The position numbers and the translations under genes were made by a program. The notes below the pieces were generated by a model. It was given only the letters and a program-made list of their open reading frames with translations, searched no databases and was not told the origin of the DNA. From Typha latifolia (taxonomy: Eukaryota > Streptophyta > Magnoliopsida > Poales > Typhaceae), in NCBI GenBank assembly GCA_019914945.1, contig CM034106.1, positions 6,820,001 to 6,884,000 of the forward strand: a stretch of DNA of 64,000 nt, written 5' to 3'. How positions within the stretch are numbered: position 1 is the stretch's first letter; each line of letters opens with the position of its first letter. Below are positions 12,834 to 24,249 of this stretch, piece after piece.

Positions 12834-12852
12834 GTAGGCTCTGATACCATTC

Positions 12853-14785
12853 TATCACGCTCCGAATCTAGGAATATGATGGTCGTAAATATATAGGATA
12901 AAACCCTAAGAAACACAAAGACCTAAATAATAACCACACCCTAAAAATAGATTGACATAGCAAAAATGGTACTCAGCCAGAGTCCTTAATAATTGGCTTT
13001 TTAAATTTTTGCAAAATAATAAGTCTTCATGAGAAATGCCTAGCAAGTTACTCACTCTACTAAGAATATATCTAACGATAAATATTAACATGTAATACAT
13101 ATAGTAGTAAAAAAATAGATCATAATGATACATATAAGTATGTCTTGGAAAATAAATAATCTTCTTATCTCTTGTACTAAATTTCAAAATCTAATATATG
13201 CTAAATGAATTATAAATCATTCATAATATCTCATATTAAATAAATCAATATAAAGGAATTGATCTCTGCTAAAAGTGTATTATCATGGAACCTACCAAAA
13301 GTGATAAAATACCATATTATTTCTTTAATGGGTATTTTGACTCGTGGCCACATCGCATTACTACTTACCATCAGGATGGCGCTTGGGATTTTTTAAGATA
13401 GCCGATTTGTCTAAGGTTATAATAGGTACTCTGTAATGATCTATCATTTTCTCTAACAATTGAGTAAGATTAGAGTTACTAAGACGAAAATCCAAGAATC
13501 TATTCCTTAATCTCACTAGAGTCACCTGATAGCACCTCGCAATATTATATTCCAAGAATCTTTTCCCTAGATGTATCTTTTTAAAAGCAAACTAGGTTCC
13601 AAATCTCACTTTTATCAGTATTCAGTTATACTAATTCATTCTAATTCTTAAATATCAAATTCCTCTATCATCGAGATTCTCAATTCTTCAATTTATGAAT
13701 GAATTATCTATAAATCCAAATGCTAATATTTTCTCTAACATATATATATATATATATATATGAATCAATTTTAATAAGTCAGAAAATATGAATAAATAAT
13801 AATCTAACATTTGATCTTATAAAATTTTACATCTCAAAAATAATATTTTATTTATGATCATCTTCTCAAAGTTTTTCCTTTTGTAAATATCTCAAAAATA
13901 ATTTTTTATTCATAAAAATAAATTCCTCTGTTATTTTATGAAAATAAAATAAAATACTAAATATTTTTAGAAATCCAAAATTTATAATTTACATCTTATT
14001 TTCTGGAAATAAAATAAATAATAAATATTTTCAGAAATTTGAAAGTCCTTTAAAATCAAAATATTTCAAATCTGTTAGAAATATAAAAATCATCATCCCT
14101 TTTTATTCCGAAAATAGTAAATCTGAAAATAATCTTAACAGCTCTAATTTTTCAATGAAAATTCTTAAAATAATAAATTTCTTAATGTTCAAATCATGTA
14201 GCATAATTAACATCATCATATCAAAACTACTTATCTCATAAAATTGCATATGATATGAATAAATAAAAAGAGATATTTTTCAATTCATCAACTCTATTTT
14301 AAAATGATAAAAGTTTAAGAAAATGTAAGTGAGAACTTGCCTTGATTGCTCAATTAAAAAATAACCTAATTTTTACACGAATTTTGATGTACTTCATTAT
14401 TGCGTTCCTCTTTTATTTATTCTTTTTTCTCTCTATTCTCTCTCTTTGGTAGTTTTGATTCTCCCTTTTTTCTATCTCTCTAATTTATTCTCTCTCGGGT
14501 ATGACAATTTTTTTCCTCCTAATCTCTTCGTACAGTGTCGTCCCTATCTTTTATCTTAAACTCCCATCTAGGGTTTCATCTAGGCTCCCTTTGTATAGTT
14601 AAAAAATATATATATAATAAGAATCCTATTAGAATAGGGACTCTAATATCTTAAAGATATACCTAATTTTTTTTAAATTTAATTTAATCCAAATCCTAAA
14701 ATATAAAAGATTAGACAGAATTCCTCATTATTTAAATAATTATTTTTATTTATTTATTTATATTTCAAAATTCCACGTTGTTACA
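12853..14785. repeat. Right LTR of the 8.3-14.8 kb element
   Basis: It starts TATCACGCTCCGAATC and ends ACGTTGTTACA, followed by the CCAAC target repeat. Its extra block (about 13310-13935) contains an AT dinucleotide run at 13739-13762. The two LTRs differ a good deal, so the insertion is old. Confidence 0.75.
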
Positions 14786-15518
14786 CCAACTATAACAAGA
14801 TCCATATAACTGACATCTTTTGCTCCAAAAAGGTTCAATGGTCTGATAGACTGATAGGCTATTCGCCTTATGATGGTGAGATGGAGTCACTTCACTGCCT
14901 TCATTTTGGGTGCTCCTTCACCCTGCACTTGCACTTTTGGGAATCTCTCATGCCAGTCCTAGGAGCAACGAGTCATTTAGCCTCAATAAGATTATTGATC
15001 TTGGTGAAGATTCATTGGCTGCTCCTTTGGAAGGAGTGCAATGAAATGAGATTTACTGATTATAGATGGGTTACTTTCTTCCATTCTCTTATGTCTCCTT
15101 TGAAGACTTCTCCTCCCTTCTCTCTCTTTCTCACTCTAGCTCCTTCTGTAAATCGTTCTTTGCTAATATTTTAACTGGGCCATGCCTACTTTTCTCAAAC
15201 AAAAAGAAAACAAAGCACGGTGAATATTTCACCTCTTACGTATGAAGAATATGAACTAGTAGATTAATTCTTCATTTTTCGATTATGTTGCCTTATGTGA
15301 GTTATATGAATCAAAGATACAACACTCTTCCAAAAAATTCCTTGTGAATTGTCATTCCAGCAAATTATATACACGTGCTACTTAAAATCTCAAACATTGT
15401 TTTGTAAATTCCCAATATTATTGATTAAAAAACATCTAGGAAACAATCAGCAAGTAACTCGAAAAGTATTCATGAAACCTCCTTTTATTTCTCTGTTGAA
15501 TTTCTCATCAACAAGTAA
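14786..15518. other. Downstream flank of the CSLE gene
   Basis: No gene is recognised on either strand. Bases 14786-14815 match 57751-57780 in 27 of 30 positions, the second anchor of the A/B duplication. The 97-codon plus-strand frame at 14881-15174 has no recognisable motif. The 3' UTR of the minus-strand CSLE gene should lie here, just below 15519. Confidence 0.45.
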
Positions 15519-18500
15519 TTATATGGGAATTATATAAGCTAGCATTGCTAAACTGAGTGAAGTAAATGTTAGAGACATTGGAATGCAACCACCATCAGTC
15601 CGGAAGAACATTGCTTGGTAGATAGGCATGTTTATAAGAGAAATACTTCCACAGATGATAAGTTGCACCAGCATTGAGTTCATCTCTCCAGCTTCATCTA
15701 GAACCAACCTCTTGACCCCCCCTAAGAGGCAAAGAAGGTTGAGCATCGCAAGTGTATATAGGATAGTAAACATCGAAGGCGACGATGATCCGAACTCGAT
15801 GATCTCTTGCTCATACCGGTTCAAGACCTCTTCATCAGCCACCTTAGCAGTGATGACGAATGCCGATTTGCTCACGCCGACCAGCTTTAGTAGGGTGTCG
15901 ATGAATGCCAAAGGGTAAGAAGTTAATCTCTTGTACAGCCAAATCCTCCTCTCGTTCCACCATCCTTTCACTGTATCTCCAATCATTAATGCCTCCCACA
16001 AACTATATATAGATGTAACGACCATAACATATGCAAAAGGCGCAAACCAAATGTCTTGAACCTGTACATTAGTTGATCATCATGTTAACTCTATAACTAC
16101 CTCCATGGATCAAGAAAAGACAAGAAAAACAGTAACCATTATTACGTTGGGGAATAAGGAGATGCCATGAAGGAGAGCAAAGGAAGGGATGATGACGTAG
16201 TAGAGTATTGGAACGGCGCAAGGTGCCCATAGGCAGTACATGCTGTAACCAATTTGAAGGCCTGGTTTTATTCTCTTGTAGCCATAAATGAAGGGGCAAT
16301 ACTTGGACAAGAAAATCTGAAAGTCTCCTTCAGACCATCTCTTCTGCTGCACCAATGTCTGAGCTAAGGTCACAGGGGCAACTCCTAAGAAGCCACTCCT
16401 TAGAGGATTGAAGTAGATGGACTTCCATCCCCTACATTGGATTGACAAGCCAGTGATCGCATCCTCTACTGGGTATCCATATTTCAAACCCATCTGCAAA
16501 TTGTTCACACAAGTGTAAATTTTTTTCTTCTTCTTCTTCTAGGTGTTTGAGAGTAATTTGTCATTGACAAAAAGAGTTAGAGGGAGAGGAGAAAGAACCT
16601 CTTTGCCCCATTCAGTATTGTCCTCATAAGTGCAGGATATGAGACTCTTAGCTTTCTCTTGCAGAGTTGATGTATTTGCTTCGAAGTTCCTCTCTGTTAC
16701 TCTAAGTTTTGCCTTACGATCTGGATCAAATTTCTTTCCACTTAGACTTTCTCTCCTGTGGTAACAACCAGAGCCCACATAGAGAGGCCCCCCATGTCCA
16801 TCCAAACCATGGAAATCCACCTACATAACCAGATAACATAAAAGGGATGAATTTGTGATGACACGCCCTTGATAGAGTATAAATTTGATGGGAAGTATAA
16901 ATTAACCAAGAAGCGTACGAACACTTTGTAAGTTATCACATGCATCGATCTAGATGGTTTTAATGCCTACCTCGAATGCAATTCTGAAGCGATTACCATA
17001 AACGTCATTCTTGGTGATGTTATCGAAGCGCTGAGGAAGTTGAACATAGGCGAACTCATGGCCCTTCTCTTCATCCATGAAGAAACACAACGCGTCATTG
17101 ATGGTCTCAGAGTTGTTGGAGTACATATCACAGTCTACATTGAGAATGACTCCACCATTGCTTATCTCTGATGAAGCTCTCAGCTGTGCATTTCGAGAAA
17201 GAATGGTAGTTAAAGATAAAATTAATTTGTGGTCATCTAATTAAATGCATTTAAAATAAAAATTAGGAGACGAGTGAAAGAGCACGTACCAGAGAATTCA
17301 TGGCTCCAGCTTTGAAGTTATGGTGGTGATGGGGACTCTTTTCTCGAGCCATGTAAACAAGAGTAGGTAATAAGAATCCTTCATTGTCTATTGCGTTTTT
17401 ATCTCTGCCATCAATTAGAATCTAGAGAAACTTTTTCATCAGAGCAAAACAAAGTATATGTAATAGGAAATTTTTCATTTTGCACCCTGTTACTCATAAC
17501 TATCCTTTTGTCATTTGTGTTAAGTTTTTTATCTAATTGCTGCTGAAAATATTTAAGATATCTTAATTAGCACCATAATTTTTTTTTGCAAGAAAGAAAG
17601 TTGGCTACACATATTTTATAATATAAATTTTGGAAATAAGAAGGGTATTTTAGTCATATATATATTGTTAAATTTAATAGTTATTTGTTAGAAATATTTA
17701 TATGAATATTCTATTAAAAAATAACTATAATTACAAATTTTCAACAGACGGACGGACGGGATATTCTTAATTGGAGTTCAGTTATAAATATAATCGGTTA
17801 GATTTAACGGACAAAATGATATTTTTAAAATAGCTTAATTATTTCGATTGCAACTTGGAAGAAAATTATGATAATTATGATGTTTGAAAAAAAAAATGAA
17901 TATTTACTTGGAGAATCGCGCAGTGATCTCGCGGAGTCGTTGCAACGTTCCATTCTGAGAAGGCTTTATGTTGCTTGCGGATGTTGTGGGGAACACTGCC
18001 ACGTTCCACTGCACCATTTATTTTGTTCTCCATCTCCTTGTACAAGCTCTTCAATAAGTCCAGTTGCAAACAAGTTAATTAGTGATCAACTAAGACGGAA
18101 AACGCTCTAATGTTAGTTAATTGGGACTAACTCTAGTATAAGGCAAGTAAAAGAGGTCTGTGAGATGAGAACTTGCTAGCTACCTTTGTTGCTAACCATT
18201 CAACACCCTCAAGTCCATCTTGTGGGCCTATAGACTCTTGTTTGAAATAAGCTGCTGGGGATCTAGGCTCTACTTTGAACTTCTTGCAAAAGGGTAACCA
18301 TATTTTCGCAAACGTAGATGCTTCTAAGAGGGCATAGAAGGTGAGCTCGGACCCGCCATCGTCGGAGAGGTAGACGCTTAACTTCTCTGTCGGATAGTCG
18401 TATGCCATCACCGATAGCACCGCGTTGATCACCATGATCGGCGGCTCTATTGTCGGGTCCGCCGTGCATACAAATACGTCGACTCCGGGCAAATTGTCCT

Positions 18501-19029
18501 TGTATCTGCACATCAAATGTAACATTTTATGTTCAAACTAATGTCACAAAAAATTGGCTCCCACACTATGTTAGATAATTAAGCTCTTAATTTGCAATCT
18601 CTAGTGAATATTTCTAATTCTGAAGAATGCTCTACTTCTCTGGGTTTCATTATAAATCCATATTCTGAAATTATTAATTAGCTTGCCTCAGATATTTAAT
18701 TAAACAGTCATGCAATAATTATTATTCTTTCAAGATTTAATTAAATTTCGACACATCCACGAGCAAACACCACACAACTCTGGGAAAAGAAAAAGTTATA
18801 AATGACTGTCATAAAGTTCCAACTAGACGTGAAAAGGATTAGTATTCTAAATCACTACTTAGGCGTGCGAAGGATTTTCTTGCGAGACGATTACATTGAG
18901 TGGTTCTCCTCCCTGCCTAAACAATGATTCATGAAAAGGACAGCGTGATATATGTTGCTTTCCTCCCCAGTAGTCAATCATATCTCCAAATCTTGCAACT
19001 AACAACACCACTACGTACTATGCAAATTT

Positions 19030-19074
<45 letters not shown>

Positions 19075-19384
19075 TGCTTGTAGTTACCTCTTAGAGAGCC
19101 TTTCTTTGAAGGTGTGACGATAGACTGGATTCCAGCGCACGGATTGGGTGAGAAGCCAATAGAGACCAAACCAAATCTCAGCTGCAAAGAGCCCAATCCA
19201 AAGAGCCCACATCATCATCTTCTTCTTCTCCTCCTCCCCATCCTTCATTGGGATGTGGGTTGCTCGGTACACCCAAATCATACAAATCCCAGTAAAAACA
19301 GAGCAAGCATAGAGCTTGTACCATTTCCTCCCCTCTGCAACCTTGGTTTCAAATAGAGCTCCATCTTCTTGGTCCTCCTCCCAT
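15519..19384 (-). CDS. CSLE: Cellulose synthase-like protein E (family GT2), eight exons, start codon out of frame by one G
   Basis: Exons (minus strand): 19088-19384, 18184-18505, 17908-18048, 17290-17421, 16971-17183, 16599-16820, 16146-16493 and 15519-16061. All have GT/AG borders and give about 738 aa, the usual CSLE length. Two N-terminal membrane helices are encoded in exon 1. The catalytic motifs are complete: YLSDDGG (about residues 145-150), VDCD (313-316), PVEDAITG (450-457) and QQKRW (491-495). They are followed by a C-terminal bundle of about six helices. The RW-SEGDFQ and WNPVYR-TFK contexts are typical of the E subfamily. These Golgi-type glycosyltransferases are thought to make a hemicellulose backbone; the CSLE product is not established. 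ATG at 19382-19384 is followed by GGGAGGAGG, and removing one G would put it in frame with the rest. As written, that ATG reads only about a dozen codons to a stop. The first in-frame Met is at 19279-19281, after the first helix begins. The exon 6 donor (GTTCTT) is weak. Confidence 0.93.
19031..19071. repeat. GA/CT microsatellite in CSLE intron 1
   Basis: About 20 GA dinucleotides lie within intron 1, roughly 17 bases from the exon 1 donor on the minus strand. The tract is CT-rich in the sense orientation and may vary in length between individuals. Confidence 0.9.
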
Positions 19385-20500
19385 CTCTCTCTCTCTATAG
19401 AACTCTCCCCAGAACTCTCTCCCAGATATCTTATGTGGGTATGTAAAGGTAGATAATAGATATGTAGTGGTTATTGGTCTTCACAGGCAGACTGACGTCT
19501 ATGCATATTTACGTTACATTGCAGTAAGAAAACGACAAATGATGAGCTGGTAACAAAAGGCAGTCAACCAGACGAATTCTGGCGGCCCTAGCTGCATGAA
19601 TTTTCTGCAGTCGGATTACATACATGCTTACGTGCGGAGGTTTTGAACAAACTAGGCTATAAATTCATTCACCCAAACAGTTTATCTTCCAAATTTAATT
19701 CTTAAAAGAGACATTAATAGTTACCTCGTGGGGGCAATTTGCAGCAAAAAGTCTCTCAATTATTAAATTGGTAGAAATAGGAATTGTAATTTTGATTTAC
19801 AGATTTAGATTAATTTATTTTTTCTCTAACCCAACCCGACCGTTTTTATCTAATCTAATTAATTAAATCTTTAACCCCTCAAACCTCTTCATTTTCTTCT
19901 TTTCAATTATTTTTCTCTTCACATATCAAATCGGTTTTTTCTCTTCACATTCAATCCCAACTTCCTCTCTCACACATGGAGCCCGTCTTCCTCTTCTTCA
20001 TCTTGTTCCTATATTTTCTCTCTCCTCTCTTCGTTATTCTTTCATTCTCACGCATCAAACCCTAATGCACACATCGACCATAATATTTTACCTTAAAGTT
20101 GTTTGCATCAAACCCTAACACACGCATCCAACTCTTCTTTATTCAATTCTTGCTATCTTATTCTCTTCTTCACTGCGTTCACTATTTTCATTTGATTTTA
20201 TGGCTCCTAGGCAAAGATGCAAGACAAATTCTAATGTTATTTCAGGTAATTAGTGTTTTAATTAGTATGAATTATTTATTTTTTTCTATAATTTTGAATT
20301 ATTTTGTTTATCATTATTTGTTCTTTCTTATTTATTTTCCCTTATGTTTAATTTTGATCATTGTAGTCAATTGTTATTTGATATCAATAATTCTACAACT
20401 ATATAAAGTAACCAGTTGTGCATCTTCATTAGTTCCTCCCATCCTTGAATTTATAAAGGTTTTTTGTAAGTTATACATGTCCATTTTAGACCAAAATGAA
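19385..20500 (-). promoter_or_regulatory. CSLE 5' leader, promoter region and upstream intergenic DNA
   Basis: Minus-strand sense shows a GA-rich leader next to the start and a CCAAT box at about 19470-19477. No convincing TATA box was found. The in-frame reading upstream of the ATG is open back to a TAA near 19470 but contains no Met. From about 19800 the sequence becomes T-rich with short CTTC runs. A 140-codon plus-strand frame at 20099-20521 has no motif. Nothing else is recognised. Confidence 0.35.
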
Positions 20501-21820
20501 GCTAAAATTTGGGGCGTATAAGCAATAAAAATATATAATAAAGACTGAAAGCTTCTTCGACTCACAAATAGTGGGGAGGGACTCGAAAGTACTATAGTTT
20601 CAGCATTTTCCTCTAAGTTGGTATAGTTGTAGCTCAAGTTTTCACATTTTGCTTAAATTTAAATATGATAGTAAGAATCAAGGTGGAGATTATCTAGAAT
20701 CTTGTACGTGGACATTCACTTTTTAAGGCACTAGATAGCATGATCTAGTCCAAAATAAAGTGTCTCAGACTGATGTTTAAAATCTACTATAAATCGATTA
20801 ACTGTGCAGATATTTTCTTACATAAAACTAGTAATATAATTTAAGCTAGTATAACCATAATAATTTCTCGGGTCTGTCCAGGAATCTCATTTTTTATGGT
20901 TTATTATAATATACAAAATACTTCAGTGGCGAGATTATTGGATAGAACCATAATAGACTAATGCAAGATGGAACCAAAACATGCCAAAAGTGAATTTCCT
21001 ACATAGCAGCAATAGTTTGATTTTCTTCAAGTCATATTGGTATCATGTAGACTGAGAAATGTTATCTTGCCTAAATCTTGCTTGAAATCTTCAAGGCTAA
21101 TTTCTTAGGAATCAACTTATCTGCTCCTATTTCTAGGAGAAATAGTATCATATAATTATGTCCAAATTATCAGAATTGAATCCCAGTCAAAATGAGGTGT
21201 GCATTATAAAAAGAAAAGCTCCTACCGTAGATGCAATACATGGTCACTTAGAAATCATTTTGTATAGTAAATAATTTCAAACATGAATGAATCTCTTGTG
21301 CTATACTTATATCTAGATTCTTTAATGTTCTTTATACCAAATATCTTTATTTTTTAATTAATTAGTGATATTTCATTTTCTTTTAAGACAATATCTTCTA
21401 ATTTTACTAATGTCCATTATTTTGGGTTGGAATTTATTTAAAAGTGTTTTTATATTTTTGGGACAATTCTATTGGATTTACTTAAGTTTGTAATTTATTC
21501 TGCAAGCTATCTTCCACCTGAAGCGGCAAAGACTTATTTAGCTATTAGTTGTACATTATATTTTGTTCTAAATGCACATATATTGTACAAAATATGCACA
21601 TATTTTTATAATAGAATACGCATCTTGACTAATGTAAAATCGTATAATTTATATAGATGTGCATTATTTTGTATATCAGATGCAGACATTTTATTAAGAG
21701 AATGCACAAAGTTTACATAAAAGGTGTAATATGCTATTTTAATAGCATAATGTCTTGTTTTCTAAGTGCATATGTTTTTTACACTATATAAATAGGCATC
21801 TTTTGCAGATAATTCTAAAA
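20501..21820. other. AT-rich sequence, probable left part of the Mutator-like element
   Basis: No recognisable gene. Dispersed GCACATAT- and GATGCG-like words near 21570-21700 anticipate the minisatellite to the right. A left terminus was not identified. Confidence 0.3.
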
Positions 21821-23276
21821 GTAGTACAATCTGTAGAAAATCTAAGCGAGCAAAACAAATCTCGATGCATACATTAGTTAAAATTGAAGCATATATTTTA
21901 TATATGTAATATTATAAATTACATAGGTGATGCATGACTTTTTTTTAAATCCTAATGTGTACCTTGTTTAAAATTAAAACATACATTTTATGTAATCGAT
22001 ACGTATAAATTACATAAGTGATGCGTCCAAGTTACATATCCCACATATTTGTATTTTAAAATTTGTAATTATTAAGTTATCAAAATGCTGGACTTCGATT
22101 TCTATTTAATATCATGTTAATTTTTTTATTAGTAATTTTTATTTCTTGGTAAAAAAAAAACTAATAGTTTCTTTATTTAGATTTTGATACTTATCTTTTT
22201 TGAAAAGTTTTGCTCATGTTTTATATACTTTTTACAAGTACTTTACATAGGTGATGTGCTTGATTTTTTAATAGATTTAGATGCATATCTAGCTAATATG
22301 ATAGTGTTAGGTCGTAAAATATATGCAATTTTTGAATGTCGCCTTATCTCCGTCTAGCAAAAAAGCTAAGGATAATATTTTTATCTTAAATTTTATTTTT
22401 TAATATTTGGCCATTATATAGAGCTATATATTTTAATACCTAAAAGATTTTTCGTCAGTTTATATAGGTGATAGGTAAGACTTTTTCATCATGACAAATG
22501 CGTATCTTACCTAATTATTTAGCACCCTTTTTGTATAGATGGTGTGCATAATTAACATAGGTGATGCATTGTATTTTTTTTAAAATTCGGATGCGTACAT
22601 TGTTTAAAATTGGAGCGTATATTTTGTATAGATGATATGTACAAATTACATAGGTGATGCGTGGTGTTTTTTTTAAATCATGATGCATACCTTTTTTAAA
22701 ACTGAAGCATATATTTTGTATAGGCGATGCATACAAATTACATAGGTGATACGTGATATTTTCTTTAAATCTCGATGCATACCTTCTTTAAAATTGAATC
22801 ATACATTTTGCATAAACGATGCGTACAAATTAGAGAGGTGATGCGTGATGTTTTCTTAAAAATCTCGATATGTATTTTTTTTTAAAATTATAGCATACAT
22901 TTTGCATAGGTGATGCGAACAAATTATATAGGTGATGTGTGTCATTTTTGTTAAGATCTCGATGCTTACTTTCTTTAAAATTGGAGCGTACATTTTGAAT
23001 AGGCAATGGGAACAAATTACATAGGTGATGCTTGATATTTTTTTAAATCTCGATGCATACTTTTTTTAAAATTAGAGCGTACATTTTGCATAAGCGATGT
23101 GTACAAATTACATATGTGATGTGCGATGTTTTTATTTAAAATCTCAATGCATACCTTTTTTGAAATTGGAGTGTACATTTTGTATATGTGATACATACAA
23201 ATTATATAGGTAATGCGTGACATTTTTTTATTTAGATTTTGATGCATACATTAGTTAAAATTACATAGCTATTCAC
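21821..23276. repeat. 93-bp minisatellite array
   Basis: The word AGGTGATGC recurs at about 22559, 22652, 22743, 22836, 22930, 23023, 23115 and 23208, steps of 91-94 bases. Each unit also holds TCTCGATGCATAC, then TTTAAAATTGGAGCGTACATTTTG, then ACAAATTACATAGG, with substitutions. Two further units at about 21923 and 22016 are separated from the main block by diverged DNA. The block stops at the CAATT target repeat of the Gypsy element at 23282. Confidence 0.85.
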
Positions 23277-23281
23277 CAATT

Positions 23282-23809
23282 TGATGGGTTATGGTACCAA
23301 AAGATTGGCTATGGAATGATTCCTTCAAGATTAGGATTTATTACAAGAATCAAGATTTATTACAAGAATCAATCCACGCAATCATAGGAAAATATTCACC
23401 AAATATTCTCCTGTAATTAGAAAATTACAAAACTAATTGGATTAAATCCATAACTCCCTAATATACAATTTTTGTATTTATGTCCTTCATAGATTCGAAC
23501 TACAACTAGGACGAAAACATAAAAGAATGCTCATGATGGTGGTGGGGATGGGTGGAGTGGATGTTAAGGTTATGAATGATTATAGAGATGAAGGTGGATG
23601 GTGGATGTGGCTAAGGGATATAGACGAAGGGAAAGAAGTAGTCGAGATCCCAAAGAAGAGGGAAAACTTGACAGACGAGAGAGATTAGAAGTTAGGAGAG
23701 AACTTGCCAACGGTAGAGGTGGAAGGATGGTGAAGAGGGAGGAGGGAGAGAAAATAGAGAGAAGATAGGAGGCAAGAAAATAGAGAGAAGATCCTAACTA
23801 AATGTATCA
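23282..23809 (-). repeat. 3' LTR of Gypsy A, lacking the palindrome array
   Basis: 528 bases. It is homologous to the ends of 29726-30622 but lacks the central block of about 370 bases that holds the GTTCGAAC array and TATA box. On the minus strand it begins TGATACATTTAGTTAGG. Confidence 0.8.
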
Positions 23810-24249
23810 GCCCACCACGCTTCACCCACCTTGCCCTCAAGGTGAAAAGTCAGGGAAATGCTCCAAAATATCAGTCTCCAACTCCTATGTCGCCTCATCG
23901 AATGGCTTACCAAGCAACTCGACTAGAATCTCCATCTCTAATCTAGTACCATATCATCGTCGGTGCCTAGCAAGTACACGAACCGGCTTTACGATCTCTG
24001 TCTCCTCCAATGGCTCCGGTAGAATTGATCCAACGACCTTATGATCTCCAATCTACTCCCTCAGCAATAAAACATGGAAGACAGGATGCACTCTCAACCC
24101 CTCTAGCAGCTCCAAACAATATGCAACTAGACCAATACGTTCTAACACCCGAAACAGATCAAAGTAGCGATATACTAACTGGTCTCGCATCGGATACAAG
24201 ATCACCTATCGATACGGTTGCACCCTCACAAACACCTAACTACCAATAT

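Larger units (their letters stand above)
8349..14785. mobile_element. Large non-coding LTR retrotransposon (LARD-like), with target duplication
   Basis: Two related long repeats bound the element and CCAAC flanks it on both sides (8344-8348, 14786-14790). Termini are TATGACACCCCG at the left, probably a mutated TG, and GTTGTTACA at the right. The 3' LTR is preceded by GGCTCTGATACCA, common before LTRs of this kind. The internal region is about 3.3 kb, very AT-rich, and holds no recognisable gag or pol of its own. The only coding sequence is a foreign insertion at 11323-12833. It is probably a non-autonomous element moved in trans. Element orientation is not established. Confidence 0.75.

Noticed and set aside
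15628..15918. 96-codon plus-strand frame
   Set aside because: Antisense shadow of CSLE exon 8.
20099..20521. 140-codon plus-strand frame
   Set aside because: Low-complexity Leu/Ile/Tyr/Phe composition from T-rich DNA, no recognisable domain or codon bias.
22540..23270. Regular direct repeats considered as a CRISPR array
   Set aside because: Units are contiguous and diverged along their whole length, with no constant repeat plus unique spacer, and the DNA is a plant chromosome.
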